Source: Hyperoplus lanceolatus (Eukaryota > Chordata > Actinopteri > Uranoscopiformes > Ammodytidae). From it: a stretch of 64,000 nt of DNA. The position numbers were made by a program, and so were the translations under genes. The stretch covers positions 9,112,001 to 9,176,000 of the forward strand of contig CM049402.1 of NCBI GenBank assembly GCA_026929865.2, given 5' to 3'. The notes under the pieces were generated by a model. The model was given only the letters and a program-made list of their open reading frames with translations, searched no databases and was not told the origin of the DNA. Positions 24,061 through 64,000 of the stretch are shown piece after piece. How positions within the stretch are numbered: position 1 is the stretch's first letter; each line of letters starts with the position of its first letter.

Positions 24061-24165
24061 TTCATAATGCCCCACCCTTTTAACTCTACAAGCAGCATTC
24101 CTCTATTTCCGTAATGGCAACGTCACCTCCAAAATGATTGGCCAAGGAAAGGCTTTATAAGCAGG
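24061..24165 (+). promoter_or_regulatory. Candidate promoter with X-, CRE- and Y-like boxes and a TATA box
   Basis: In order: aagcagcattc (about 24090-24100), an RFX/X1-like aatggcaac (24113-24121), an overlapping CRE-like acgtcacc (24120-24127), an NF-Y/Y-box tgattggcc (24135-24143) and a TATA box ctttataag (24153-24161). A transcript would start near 24185-24190. The X1, X2 and Y order is that of the SXY module of MHC class I/II and B2M promoters, which is bound by RFX, CREB and NF-Y and driven by NLRC5 or CIITA. The X-Y spacing is shorter than canonical. Motifs are seen; the link to the deaminase gene downstream is inference. Confidence 0.5.
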
Positions 24166-24187
24166 ACAAAACTTTTACCAAGCCCTC

Positions 24188-24219
24188 TTTGGGATAAGTA
24201 CCACAGACATATTTTATCC
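24188..24219 (+). other. Possible 5' non-coding exon
   Basis: It lies about 30 bp downstream of the TATA box and ends at a strong splice donor (ttatcc followed by gtaagt, 24220-24225). It could splice to the small ATG-bearing exon at 27713. The start is a guess from TATA spacing, and no transcript evidence is available. Confidence 0.35.
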
Positions 24220-25289
24220 GTAAGTCACGACAATTTATCTTCCTAATTTTCAGAGTTGATGTTGTGTTGTATACAGGGCCTGGGCATTCATGTGCAAAAA
24301 TGTTGCCTTACTCTCTAGCTCAAGGCAAGACCACAGCCTGTAGGCTATATGATATGTACATGCATTTTTTTATTTAGAAATGCGCATAGGTCGTTCATCC
24401 GGGTTAGTTTAGCTCAAACACTGGTAAGGGGAGAAAGTCAAAAGAAAACTTTACAACATCACTTAACGCTCCTGTGTGCTTGTTGGGACTTGTTCATTTA
24501 CCACATTATGTTGCATTATGTTGCATTCTAAATGTTTAATTTTATGTAATTTTAGAATAAAAAACATAGCCTGATTAAGGAACCCAGGAACTGCCGGTGA
24601 TGGCTGGTTTCCTTCCGAGTAAGAACAGATCCTAAACACAAAACTTGCAGCTGCGGGCATGCATAGTCAGCCGCAATTAAAGGGCAGAACATGGAATCTG
24701 TCAGGTTAATAGCATGCCTTTAAAAACACCTATTGACTAACTTTAACGAATTTCATTAGTTTAAATAAAAAGAATTGTAAAATATAATTTCGTACGGCCA
24801 GAATCTGACGGATCATCAGTAATAAGTAAAGCATATGTAACTTTTAAAAAGGGAGCAGTTGAGGAGACTTTACTTTTTTTAATTTACACATGTAGCCTAA
24901 TACGTCTTTCACAGGTTTGTTACATTAAATAGATTTGTTACATCGCCCAACGTAAAATTAGGACATTAAGGGTGTATTCACACTGGGAAAGTCCGCTGGC
25001 GACAACAACACTTTCCCATAATGTGAAGCTGACGGCAATTTATTAAAAAAATAAAATAAAGAAAAGGCTCAGTGCTTCCTGCATTTTGGGTGCTTCCTGC
25101 ATATGGCCTACCATTCTCACTCGATTCCAAATGACTGATTGAGTTTACAGCTTTAAAAAGTAGACATAGATCTCATGACAGCAGTGCAACTACTTAGGTC
25201 TCTGCGTGATTTAGTGTCAGCACCATAGATGATATATATAAGGTCAGCACAAAGAGATCGTTTTGAAGACTTTGAAAGGAAAAGCGCTT

Positions 25290-25442
25290 ATGTTCCCAGG
25301 CGTGTGCCAGTCTTACAAACACGACCTCCAGCGCAACAGAAAGCGCAAAAAATTTGATGATGAATGTAGAGCAGAAAATTATGATTCAGATTTACTCGAT
25401 GGGAAAAGAAGATTCCACAACACAGTAATTAAAAAAAGTTAG
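25290..25442 (+). CDS. Short hypothetical ORF (50 residues) behind a TATA-like box
   Basis: The ATG at 25290 opens a frame beginning MFPGVCQSYKHDLQRNRKRK that is basic, then acidic, and ends at TAG 25440-25442. A TATA-like gatatatataagg lies at about 25232-25244. I recognise no domain. A potential donor (acagtaatt) near the 3' end does not keep frame with the exon at 27713. It may be chance or an exon remnant. Confidence 0.15.
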   Translation: MFPGVCQSYKHDLQRNRKRKKFDDECRAENYDSDLLDGKRRFHNTVIKKS

Positions 25443-25498
25443 TAAGCTGTCTTTGCCACAGACTTGATGTGTACAAGCAGGGCCGGCCCAAGCCTTAA

Positions 25499-25786
25499 AG
25501 CTGGGGTGGAGAATTTGGGGAGAAAATAGCAGTTGGGATAGAGATTTGAATTCAAATACCTCAACCGCTCGACTTGTTCTCTTTGGTCCCTCCCCTATGG
25601 TCCCTCCCTGACACGCTCTACACCAACAACGTCGGTGCCAAAGTTAATGGACAGTCCCAACAGCCAATAAGAAAAGAGAATCGGATTTTTATTTTTTATT
25701 TATTTTAGAATTGGAGCCTCGCTCTGATTGGTCAAAGTGTACCGCTCATGTTAATTTTGACCAATCAGAAATCACATACCCCAGCT
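25499..25786. mobile_element. TTAA-flanked MITE
   Basis: TTAA at 25495-25498 and at 25787-25790 flank ends agctgggg and ccccagct. Internal blocks (ctctgattggtcaaagt, ttttgaccaatcag) are inverted too. The flanking sequence (gggccggcccaagcc on the left, tggggccctaag on the right) looks like a separate repeat that was split exactly at TTAA. It fits the piggyBac/Kolobok target preference. Confidence 0.65.
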
Positions 25787-25866
25787 TTAATGGGGCCCTA
25801 AGCAGAATTTGATTAGGATGGCCTTTCTTCAATGTAAGCACCAGCAAAATTATTGACTATTATTAA

Positions 25867-26172
25867 ATGTCATTCACACACCCAGTGTTTTCCGCTAGAG
25901 CCTCCAATTTCCAGCTAGGGGAAAATAGTAGCCAGTCGAGATCCCAACCCTCTTTGGGAGGTCCGGGGGTATGCCCTCCGGGAGATTTTTGTTACCTTTT
26001 TGAAGTGAAATGCATGAAACTGGTGCACTTTGAGAGGAAAATTAAGACGAAATCTGAGGAATTTTGTGTGAACAAATCATTTGGAGACACTGGGTCGGAT
26101 GAATTAGAAGCTATTGAAGAAAGACACATAGATTTTCCATTAAATATTAATTCAAAAATAAATATTATGTAG
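25867..26172. repeat. Possible transposon-derived fragment
   Basis: The segment around 25950-25990 (gggaggtccgggggtatgcc, ctccgggagattttt) resembles a frequently repeated fish transposon piece. A 101-codon frame crosses it but shows no domain, and I do not regard it as a gene. The superfamily is unknown. Confidence 0.3.
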
Positions 26173-26179
26173 GGTCCAC

Positions 26180-27712
26180 TGGGTTGGGCTTGGTGCTCTT
26201 TTTCTTTTATGGGACATATTTCTCTGTAATATAGGTGATGTGATCAGTTAACCCCTGATTACCTCCCAGATGAACTGATTCAATTATTAGGCTTATTAAC
26301 TATACAGACAAAAACATTGTATTCCTATATATTGTATGATAACTTACATTTTCATAATATGATGTTAATATCAAACACATACACTGAAGTAACCAAAAAG
26401 GCAAAACACTCCCTCGGATTTAGACAAAAGTCTGGCAGAGGAACTGATTCACTTCAGATCTTTCATTAGAGCAGACGGACTGAACACACCTCCATCCAAG
26501 CGTGGATTACAGTCAACATTCCCCAAAGTTTTCATTGTGTTAAGACTGTATCTGACCCTACCAGTCAGTATCTGCGAGGGAGAGCGGTCCCCGTGAAAGG
26601 GGGCGTTGGATGCGTTAATTGACTCAATTTGACACAAAATGGACTGATCCTGTGCTGCTAACCTTACATTAAACGGACTGATTGCAAACAGCTGAGTATA
26701 AAAAAATATGTGTCGCTGACTTCATTCAAGAGGAAAACAGCAGAACACAGAACACAATAAGGACAGAGAGAGTGGAATGCTGTCAGAAAATTAGGCTACT
26801 TAATTGATTAATTTATTTTAACGATCGTTCTCGCAGTGCGTAACACAACATTATAAAGCAATTAAACTTTGAACTCAGCGGATTTAAACACTTCACCCTT
26901 TAATTGATTTGCACTATGACTGTAAATAGGCTACTTTGCTATATTTATAGCACCAGGCCTATAGTCCCACACTTAAGAATGTATTTTAAGTCTGACACTG
27001 TCCCAAAATGAATAGCCTATGTGGAAAATCACTATTTAGGCTAATAGCCTTTTATCTGCATCTTTCAAATACCAATAAATTAAGTAGCCTAAATACAAAA
27101 CCTGTGGTCTGTATTTTTCGAACAAATATGAAAACCACTGTGCAGAAGCTTAACCTGCGAGTCGGCAGCGATGTCCTTATGTGACAGCTGTCACGTCCCA
27201 AACAGTTTATTCATAATTTCATAGCCCTTTTCTTCCCCTGATGTTGTCAGGAATTGAATTTAATTGTAGGCTATAGCGCCTTTCATATGTTAAATAATGT
27301 TGCAACCTGTGAAAACTCTGGCCTTAGACTCAACAGGCCTCGCTCAGCCGTTAATCTCGCTTCGTAGTATGCCCTTCTGAACTCACATTGACGAGATCCT
27401 GGCCTCCTTTCACAAGATGGCTGCTCTTTTGCTGCACCCCTTTCCATTTGATTTTCATTTTATTTACCAATGTTCTTCCCCTTTAACATCGCAAATTGTT
27501 TGGGTGCCATGGTTTATCCTGGATGAGCGACGTATGCTTATTTCTTAATCAAAATTGGTTGCACACTTAAAAGGAACAGTTTTTGTGGCCTTTTTATTGA
27601 GCTGGAGAGTAAGGCAAGAAGACTGGGAGAAACATATTGAACTATTCCTTTAAAGCAATACAATTTGAATCAGTAATCTAATCTAACTTTTCCTTTCTCC
27701 TCCTGTCCACAG
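26180..27712. other. Stretch upstream of the deaminase coding exons
   Basis: No coding exon is recognised. A second TATA-like sequence (gagtataaaaaaat) lies near 26694-26706. A short TTAA-bounded repeat with inverted ends (ttaaaaggaacag near 27567, ctattcctttaa near 27643) is present. Otherwise the sequence is AT-rich and unremarkable. If the promoter at 24.1 kb is real, this stretch is intron 1. Confidence 0.4.
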
Positions 27713-27720
27713 CTTATTGC

Positions 27721-32800
<5,080 letters not shown>

Positions 32801-33052
32801 CCCTTTTTTAAGGGCTAAAAAACAAGAAAAAAATAGGTGACATTATCCTTTGGAGTATCCCGTTTAAAAAATAAATAAAAAATAAACTATCGTTAACTCT
32901 GCCTCCTAAGGCGCTTATCGTGACACTTAGAATTTATATATAGGGGGCAACTTAAGTCCTCACCATACAAACCATATTCATCTTTATTTTAAGGATTTTA
33001 ACCCTTTAAAGTTATATGACAAGATACTAATTTAAATGTAAAATGTGTTTAA

Positions 33053-33394
33053 AGGGACACTGTGTAACATTTTAAGTAATTTATTAACTTAAATCAATAT
33101 CCTCATTCATAAATATGTCTTTATTGGTGTAAAATCACCTCTGCCAATAATCAGAATTATCCTCCTGAGCGGAGAATTACAAATATTAATATTACATGTT
33201 GTACATTGAGAGGGTAAGTCTTATGGAGGAATCCATGTTTTTGGAATGTCATCAGGTGCATTGTTTAGAATTTACAATTGTCCTTGTCCTTGAAGGCCAC
33301 TGTAGCTTCTGTTATTATTCAAAAGGGGTGGGGTTACCCAGGGAGCGTTGCATTCTAGAACTTTCTTGATGATGTCATATTACACAGTGCCCCT
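33053..33394. mobile_element. TTAA-flanked MITE, left member of a head-to-head pair
   Basis: TTAA at 33049-33052 and 33395-33398 flank ends agggacactgtgtaac and attacacagtgcccct. It has no coding capacity. Its inner half is nearly identical, inverted, to the neighbouring element. Confidence 0.75.
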
Positions 33395-33398
33395 TTAA

Positions 33399-33763
33399 GG
33401 CGCAGTGTGTAATATGACATCAAGAAAGTTCTAGAAAATTCTACAAAGTTCTAGAATGCAACGCTCCCTGGGTAACCCCACCCCTTTCGAATAATAACAG
33501 AAGCTTAAGTGGCCTTCAAGGACAAGAACAATTCTAAACAATGCACCTGATGACATTCCAACCATGACACTTCCAACATGGCGGCGCCCATGCCTTGGTC
33601 CATGGTATGGAGAAATATACGAGATATATGAGACCCTTTCTAAGGGAAAAAAATTCAAATCTAAAAAAAAAAATCAGCTATTATACACTAAATTAAACGT
33701 ACTTATGGATATTACATTTATTTTCTACCAGGTCTGCTATGAAAAATTCTACAAACTGCAGGT
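33399..33763. mobile_element. TTAA-flanked MITE, right member of a head-to-head pair
   Basis: It shares the TTAA at 33395-33398 with its neighbour and ends at TTAA 33764-33767. The left end ggcgcagtgtgtaatatgac is the inverse of the neighbour's right end. Identity between the arms runs about 170 bp (33225-33394 against 33399-33570), so the pair forms a large potential hairpin. Confidence 0.72.
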
Positions 33764-33990
33764 TTAAGAAAACGTATTAAAACATAACAAGGCTAGCATA
33801 TTTTGTATCTGTCCTGTCAACATATGCAGAAAACATAAGCAGAATGGAGTCCGAATATGCTTGATGATTCAAAACAACAAACAATTTTCTCTTTATTAAA
33901 TAGAAAAAAAAATTGCTTAGCCCTAAACCTTTAAGACACCCTACCCCTCAACTTGAAATTAGGAGGGTTATGGCAAATGTGGGAATTGGG

Positions 33991-34037
33991 ATAATAATAA
34001 TGATAATAATAATAATGATAATAATAATAATAATAAT
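33991..34037. repeat. (ATA/ATG)n trinucleotide microsatellite
   Basis: Tandem ATA units with interspersed ATG units over about 47 bp. Confidence 0.9.
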
Positions 34038-34316
34038 TTCTATTCTTACATTTTTTTGAATATATTTTAAAAACATTAACTTTGGCTAGCAAAAGTCATT
34101 ACATAGGTAATTACTATTGTAACCAAAAGAGTGAAAACTTTGGAATATTAATCAAATGGATGTGTTTAATTTTTTAAAGAATGGCTTTCATTTGTTTTTG
34201 TCAATGAACTCAAGTTTTTCTGGATCTTGATGTCTGCTCTGTCCGGAGCTCCATGCAATAAAAACTTACATTGATGTGCTCTCTTGTGTGCTTCATTTCC
34301 TCATCATTAACATGTA

Positions 34317-35884
34317 CAGTGGAGGAAATAAGTATTTGATCCCTAATTGATTATGTAAATTTGCCCACTTACAATGAAATGAACGGTCTATAATTTTAAT
34401 GCTAGGTTTATTTTAACAGTGGTAGACAGAATATCAAAAGGAAACTCCAGAAAATCACTTAAAAAAAAGATAGACATTATTTTGCATTTCATTGAGTGAA
34501 ATAAGTATTTGATCCCCTATCAAAACACTGCTTAGTACTTGGTGGAGAAACCCTTGTTGGCAAGCCAAGTACAGAGGTCAGACGTGTCTTGTAGTTGATG
34601 ACCAGGTTTGCACACATCCCAGGAGGATATTTGGACCACTCCTCTTTGCAGATCCTCTTCTAATCTTTAAGGTTTTGACGCTGTCGCTTGAGCTTCAGTT
34701 CCCTCCACAGATCTATTGGATTAAGGTCCGGAGACTGGATAGGCCACTCCATGACCTTAATGTGCTTCTTCTTGAGCCACTCCTTTGTTGCCTTTGCTGT
34801 ATTTTTAGGGTCATTGACGTGCTGGAAGACCCATCCACGAGCCATTTTTACGGACCTGGCTGAGAGAAAGAGTCACCCAGTATTTCATGGTACATGGCCC
34901 CATCCATAGTTCCCTCGATGTAGTGAAGTCCACCTGTCCCCTTAGAAGAGAAACACCCCCAAAGCATAATGCTTCAACCTCCCTGCTTGACTGTGGGGAT
35001 GTTCTTGGGGTCATAGTCAGAATTCCTCTTCCTCCAAGCTTGGCGAGTGACTATGATACCAAGTAACTTGATTTGGTTCTAATCTGACCACATCACCTTC
35101 TCCCAAGCATTCTCTGAGTCGTTCAGGTGTTCATTGGCAAACTTCAGACGGTTCTGTACATGTCCCTTCTTGAGCAGGGGGACCTTACAGGCACCACAGG
35201 ATTTCAATCCATTATGGCATAGTGTGTTACCAATGGTGTTCTTGGTGACTGTGGTCCCAGCTGCCTTGGGATCATAAATAAACTCCTCCCGTGTAGATCT
35301 GGGCTGATCCCTCACCTTTCTCATGATCATTGATACCCCTCAAGGTGAGATCTTGCATGGAGCCCCAGACCAGGGGAGATTGATGGTAATTTTTTTAAAT
35401 CGCACAAACAGCTGTCTCCTTCTCACCAATGGTCTTATAGTCTATTCCGGCCTTGTGCAGGTTTACAATCTTGTCCCTGATGTCCTTAGACAGCTCTTTG
35501 GTCTTGCCGATGATGGAGATGTTGGAGTTTGATTTATTGACTCTGTGGACACTGACAGGTGTATTTTATACAGGTAACAAGTTGAAACAGGTGTGTTTTA
35601 TACAGGAAAGTGAACTAGTTGAGATTAGGAATACTTTTTTAAAGCACGAGGACTAATCTGTGGCAGCCAGAATTCTTTATGGTTGGTAGGGGATCAAATA
35701 CTTATTTCACTCAATGAAATGCAAAATAATTTCTATCTTTTTTTATGTGATTTTCTGGATTTTCTATTTGATATTCTGTCTATCACTGACTGTTAAAATA
35801 AACCTAGCTTTAAAATTATAGACAGCTCATTTTTTTGTAAGTGGGCAAACTTACAAAATCGGTGAGGGATTATTTCCTCCACTG
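34317..35884 (-). mobile_element. Tc1-like transposon, inactive
   Basis: TA (34315-34316) and TA (35885-35886) flank ends cagtggaggaaataagtatt and its inverted partner (ttatttcctccactg). TIRs are about 200 bp long with an internal second copy of aaataagtatttgatcccc (about 34500-34516 and 35693-35708), an IR/DR arrangement known from Tc1-like elements. The transposase lies on the minus strand and is broken. Confidence 0.9.
34640..35335 (-). pseudogene. Tc1-like transposase remnants in three frames
   Basis: Minus-strand fragments at 35079-35330 (begins [17 protein letters not shown]), 34811-35014 and 34660-34845 ([14 protein letters not shown]) lie in three different frames, so at least two frameshifts broke the gene. 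At the catalytic Glu position of the SPDLNPIE-type motif this copy has Asp and lacks a residue. It cannot encode a working enzyme. Confidence 0.8.
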
Positions 35885-35886
35885 TA

Positions 35887-36540
35887 CCTGCCCATAGGCA
35901 GTGACAAAAAAAAAATCAATCAGTCAAAAAAGCCAGTCAGGCCAATCAGTAATTTTTTTTAGGAATGCTCCCTGTAGGAGTGTGAAACGTAGTCACATGA
36001 AGACAGGGCAACCGCTAACACAATAGACTAAAAATATAAAACAACCTGAATGTCACCTATATTTAAAAAGGTGTCAGAGAACAGACAAGGGAACAAAAAA
36101 CTAACATGGATGCACCACCGCACCCAATATTCCGGTATCTCAAGTATTTCTCATCTGCACAAACAGCCAGACTATTCTGTTAAGTGAGTTAAATTTGCTC
36201 TGTTATGGGGAGAAGGGCCAGGTAATAGGAGGTTGGGATCCCCTGGAAGTAAGTTACATTTCAATTAAATACACTACTTTAAAGGTGAGTGAAGGTTTTA
36301 TTTTTGTCAGTGCAGATCTTTGCTCTAATTGGTTGAGAATGTATTAAAAGAAAGACTGCAGTAAAGGAGACATCAGTGTAAAATAAAAGCACTATACTTG
36401 ACTGATATAAAAAGTCTAGAAAACTAAATCCTATTAATTTGATGTTTCTTTATAATAGAAAAAGAGATGAAATCCCTGAATAACTGAGTTAAGTGGACAA
36501 CATGCACAATTGGTTTCAAGTGTACAACAGATGATAACAC
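35887..36540. other. Stretch between the Tc1 element and the reep2 3' end
   Basis: AT-rich sequence, nothing recognised. An A-rich run and imperfect gccagtcaggccaatcag repeats occur near 35910-35950. Confidence 0.5.
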
Positions 36541-36555
36541 ACTGATTTAATTGCC

Positions 36556-38800
36556 TTTATTAGTAGTTTTTATTACCGTTACATGACCTTGTTAGATTCC
36601 ATTGATACTGGAATCCTTTTTGACATGGCGCTTTGAGAATTGGCACAAACAATAAACAACCTTGGATACAATACTGTTCTTAAAACAGAAAATAAACAAT
36701 AAACCAAAAAGACAAAATGCAGGGCCGTCTCTAGATGAGACAAAATCCCTTTTAATGTTGTGCCATCTTCTCTTCATTCAGTGCAAACATTAAATTAAGA
36801 AGGAAAGAAAACAGGCTTTTTTTCAGCATCTGGCCCCTAAAATAATTTATTACCAGTCAGAGTGGAGTACATAGCTGGATGTCAATGTACAAACATCTGG
36901 TTAGACTCAGTCTGGAATTTCCCCACTATGTCATGGGAAGAGTTAAAACGTCTTAATGAGAAAATAAAGAAGAAAAAAAAAATGCTAAAAATACATTTTT
37001 AAAAATGACTGGTGAGGTCTGAACTTCGTCCGGTTTCAGAACACAGGAGTTGTCAAGACTAAGAAAGAATTTAAAAAGAAAGAAAACACACGGACAATAA
37101 AACAATTAAATGGATTCAAGTCCAGAGAATGAATAAGGCAAGCAAGCTCATTCTGTATACATACACAGTCATTGTTACTATTTACAATGCGTTTACATAT
37201 CGTTTAGTAACTTCTCCAACATTTGAGGTGGGGCTTTGTCTCCTCCTGCTGGTCCACACTAGTGTCACACACTACACACAGCAGTAATGAGAGCACAAGT
37301 CGTCTCATGCTTTCTAGACCTCTCATTAGAGCACTCAGGAGACACCGGGCCCAATGCAGAGGACGGCCACCAGAACAGAAGTCCATTGTGTTCAGAAACA
37401 CCCACAGCCCGCTCCGACGCTCCCTCCACATCTGAAACTACAGCCTATCGGTATCTAATGTGCAGTAATATTATAAAGTGTGACCACACAGCTGGGTAAA
37501 CTGAGTGAAAAAATGCTGAGCTACACTGTGACTTCCTAATGTTGAACAAATACAATATGCAGACATCACTTGTGTGCTGAGAAGCAGATTATGTCACCTC
37601 ACAAACACCGGCATCTCTATGACTACTGGATTCAGTTGGAGAGAGCGCTTCCATCAACTCAGTTATGCACACGTGATCATACGTATTACTAATGTCACAT
37701 GACCAAAAAACAAATAATTTACCACCGATAAGTGAGAGATGTCTAGATGAAGCATAACTAAGCCGACTCTAAACAAACCTACTCCATCACCAGCGCTGTG
37801 AGTGACTTGTAATGTCACCTTACAAGCGTTGTGGAAGAAAGTTTCTGTTACGTGAGGCCTGAACTTAGCAGAGCCAGACTCACTAAAGAGGAGGTATACC
37901 GTCTTCATGAGGGGAAGCTGAACTTAAAATCTCTGTAATGGGCTGTGAGGCATAAAATGGATTCCAAAAAAGTGTAATTAAAATAGGTCAAATGTAGAAC
38001 CAAAACCGGTTTGATCACAAATGATCCTCTGAAACAAGACAGTCACACGAGTTGGACTTTGTTGTGGATGAATGACACAACTGGCAACCATCAGGTCTCA
38101 AACAGTCACAAGGATGTACAACTAAATTGGCAGATGTAGGCCTTATATATATATAGATAATCTCAACTCCCTTCGTACTCCTCCTTAAAAAGCCAATCTG
38201 AGCTCCGGAAGGCAAAAACATCTTGGGGTTTCTAGTGTCTCTGCCAGGTCCAGATAACCATGTTAGAGGAACCAAGACAACACATAGTGGACTCAAATTT
38301 AAAGAACTAGGGAGTAAAGAATGTAATATTTTACTGTTGATCCTTGAAACAAAAACAGCCGTGAATGGAGAATATCACAATGTCGGCAGCAGAACATGAA
38401 TCAGCTCCATGAGACTGAAACACTGTCTGGCGTTTGACCAGGTTATATTCTCATCTAGTACAGGGGCTTACACATATGGGTTAAAAGGGAAAAAGCAGCC
38501 ATCAATATATATCACTTACCATTAATTAAATGTCTTAGAAATGGCCCCTGCTTTTAACTGGGCCAACAGTAAGTAAAGAGTGATACAAAATATACAGGTA
38601 GACTTATATAGTAACTGTTCACAACTTAAAAGGTAGGCCCTGTACTGCTAAAAAAAAAAAAAGCCAACAGCAGTGACACAGTTTGACTGCTTGGTGCATA
38701 TACAGTGTACATGTGTGTTTGGGGAGACCAAAGAGAGGAACAAGGGCCTGCAGGCTGTGGGTGGAACGAGTGTGTGGCTGCTGGATGTGGACAGCAGGCG
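36556..38800 (-). other. reep2: Probable reep2 3' UTR
   Basis: The stretch follows the reep2 stop codon and has no other gene or clear transposon. On the minus strand an AATAAA lies at 36561-36556, about 2.2 kb past the stop, and could end the mRNA. Nearer signals are weak, and length is inference only. Confidence 0.35.
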
Positions 38801-49199
<10,399 letters not shown>

Positions 49200-49460
49200 C
49201 TTCTTGCTGGATCTTTGCCCCACCGACAGCCCTCTTCTGCTTTCTAAGGAAATCTAATGGGTTAGCTTAGCGGGCTAGGTGCCCCCCATTCCCCCTCTCT
49301 AGGACGCGATGCGTGGTGTGAATGTGAACCGGGAGGAGGCTGTGGGTCAGGTGGGCGAGAAGCAGCTGAGGATGTGCTACTGCAGTCTGTGGATCCAAGC
49401 CGCTCCGCTCTGACTGCTCAACTCTCCACCACTGCTGGAAATACTAGCTCTTAAAGGGCC
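49200..49460 (-). promoter_or_regulatory. reep2: reep2 5' UTR and promoter region
   Basis: Directly upstream of the start ATG the sequence turns GC-richer with several CpGs (for example gacgcgatgcg near 49302). No TATA box is evident. This is positional inference. Confidence 0.4.
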
Positions 49461-50350
49461 AGGAACACTCTGTACAATGTGTCATGATGTTTAACGGTTT
49501 TTGTTACGTTCTTCACTTTGCTCCTCCATCGAGAGCATCAACACCGACACAAATGATTAGAGGAGATCAATTCATTATTGGCAATGATATGACAGAAGCC
49601 AGAGAACCATTACTAAATACAGTTAACAAGTTTAGTTGTAAGCAGGCCTTGTTAGTAATAAAAACAATGACAGGTATTCATGCTTGCGACTTGCGAGCAT
49701 CCTACTTGGTTACTTGTACATCCAAGAGCCCCCCCCCTTTTTGACCCAATTTCTGTGATCTATTTACTAATTCAGACATGAGCAGTGAAAGCTGCTAGGT
49801 CACACAGGACTAGTCTCGCAAAGCCAGACCAAACTACAGCATGTAGACTCATATAGCAGTATGCAGTGTTAGCTTTGGTAACCAGTTGAAAAAAAGGCCA
49901 GTGTTAAGAGCCTGTTTCATGTTTCATGGTGATCCATTTGAAAACCATTATTGTGCCAATTAAACTGAAAAGTAAGATTACAAATAAGGAGAATAAAAAG
50001 CAAATCAGAATAGGTATACATTTGTCAATTAAGTCTCTAAGCACTGTCATCAATTGAATATTTCAACAACTAAGCTTAAAATGATAACATATTGAACATA
50101 TTCACCAGACAGGAGCTTCAATTTAAAAAAGACAAAAAAAAGACATTCAGACCAGTGCTGATCCAATTACATGATTAAACATGAAAGAACAAAAAATATT
50201 TGGTCTTAAATGTGATTTTCAGTTTGATCATTTTAACATATGGGAGATCCTTACTGGACTTTTTGATAAATAATTAACAGATTAATTGACCATAAAAAAA
50301 GAAACATTATACCACATGGAGGGTTTGTGGGGAAAAATGACCATTTAACA
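49461..50350. other. Intergenic spacer between kdm3b 3' end and reep2 promoter
   Basis: It holds a 31-bp identical copy of a dispersed repeat (49811-49841, same as 29249-29279). Otherwise it is AT-rich with nothing recognised. Confidence 0.5.
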
Positions 50351-50369
50351 AACAATAGTTTTTGTAAAC

Positions 50370-63736
<13,367 letters not shown>

Positions 63737-64000
63737 CTGAGGACAGGGACAGGGAGAGAAGCAGGAGTTACATTCTGGGAGATTTAAATGAAACACAGAG
63801 GATGGAAGGTGCACTAGATGTTATTTCAAAGAGGGCAGATTAGTTTTGGTTTGAAATGTGAAAGCATCACCACAAAAAGCTAAGCAGCAGCACCATCATG
63901 GCTGCACTCTGCTTCAATTTCCACAGTCCCTCTTTGACTGCGATACCTACTGCATCAGCCCGATTTTTTTCCTCTAATTTTTCATATTTCATGTTTCAGT

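Noticed and set aside
25867..26172. 101-codon plus-strand ORF
   Set aside because: Overlaps a repeat-like segment and shows no domain or splice context.
26690..26760. TATA-like sequence at 26.7 kb as the deaminase promoter
   Set aside because: No splice donor follows at a useful distance; the 24.1-kb segment has better promoter boxes and a consensus donor. Kept only as an alternative.
34811..35014. Separate host gene suggested by minus-strand ORFs at 34.6-35.3 kb
   Set aside because: They are fragments of a Tc1-like transposase inside an element with clear TIRs and TA flanks.

Overview
The window is nuclear DNA from a ray-finned (teleost) fish. The evidence is vertebrate spliced genes with consensus GT..AG introns, the conserved gene pair KDM3B-REEP2 in the same order and relative orientation as on human 5q31, very long (CA)n/(GT)n tracts, and dense Tc1/mariner, pogo-like, TTAA-target, CR1/L2-like LINE and tRNA-SINE repeats of the kinds common in fish. 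It has no bacterial or viral gene organisation.

Layout: 1-3.5 kb is a minus-strand CR1/L2-like LINE (esterase, APE endonuclease and reverse transcriptase) that runs off the left edge and abuts a decayed pogo-like transposon (3.5-4.7 kb). 4.7-17.3 kb has no recognisable gene, only microsatellites, a SINE, a foldback MITE and possible conserved non-coding patches. 17.3-18.6 kb is a second pogo-like element with perfect 20-bp terminal inverted repeats. 21.1-23.6 kb holds two abutting Tc1/mariner elements, one with a nearly complete but broken transposase.

24.1-32.9 kb holds the most interesting object. It is a plus-strand gene that I assemble from small exons at 27721-27726 and 27969-28027 and a large open exon at 31636-32800. 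It gives a 409-residue protein with zinc-deaminase motifs (H-S-E and P-C-x9-C) and no secretion signal. About 3.5 kb upstream, a compact cluster resembling the X, CRE-like and Y boxes of MHC-type promoters precedes a TATA box and a clean splice donor. Together these suggest, as inference, an immune-linked nucleic-acid deaminase. Its second intron is packed with nested transposons.

33.0-36 kb contains two TTAA-flanked elements in head-to-head orientation and a dead Tc1 element. 36.5-49.2 kb is reep2 (minus strand, eight coding exons, 278 residues). 50.3-63.7 kb is kdm3b (minus strand, twenty exons visible, about 1,575 residues, the 5' end beyond the right edge), a histone H3K9 demethylase with an intact C6 zinc finger, LxxLL motif and JmjC iron ligands. 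Both genes look intact, and their introns carry further MITEs, SINEs and (CA)n tracts. No rRNA, tRNA gene, CRISPR array or operon was seen.
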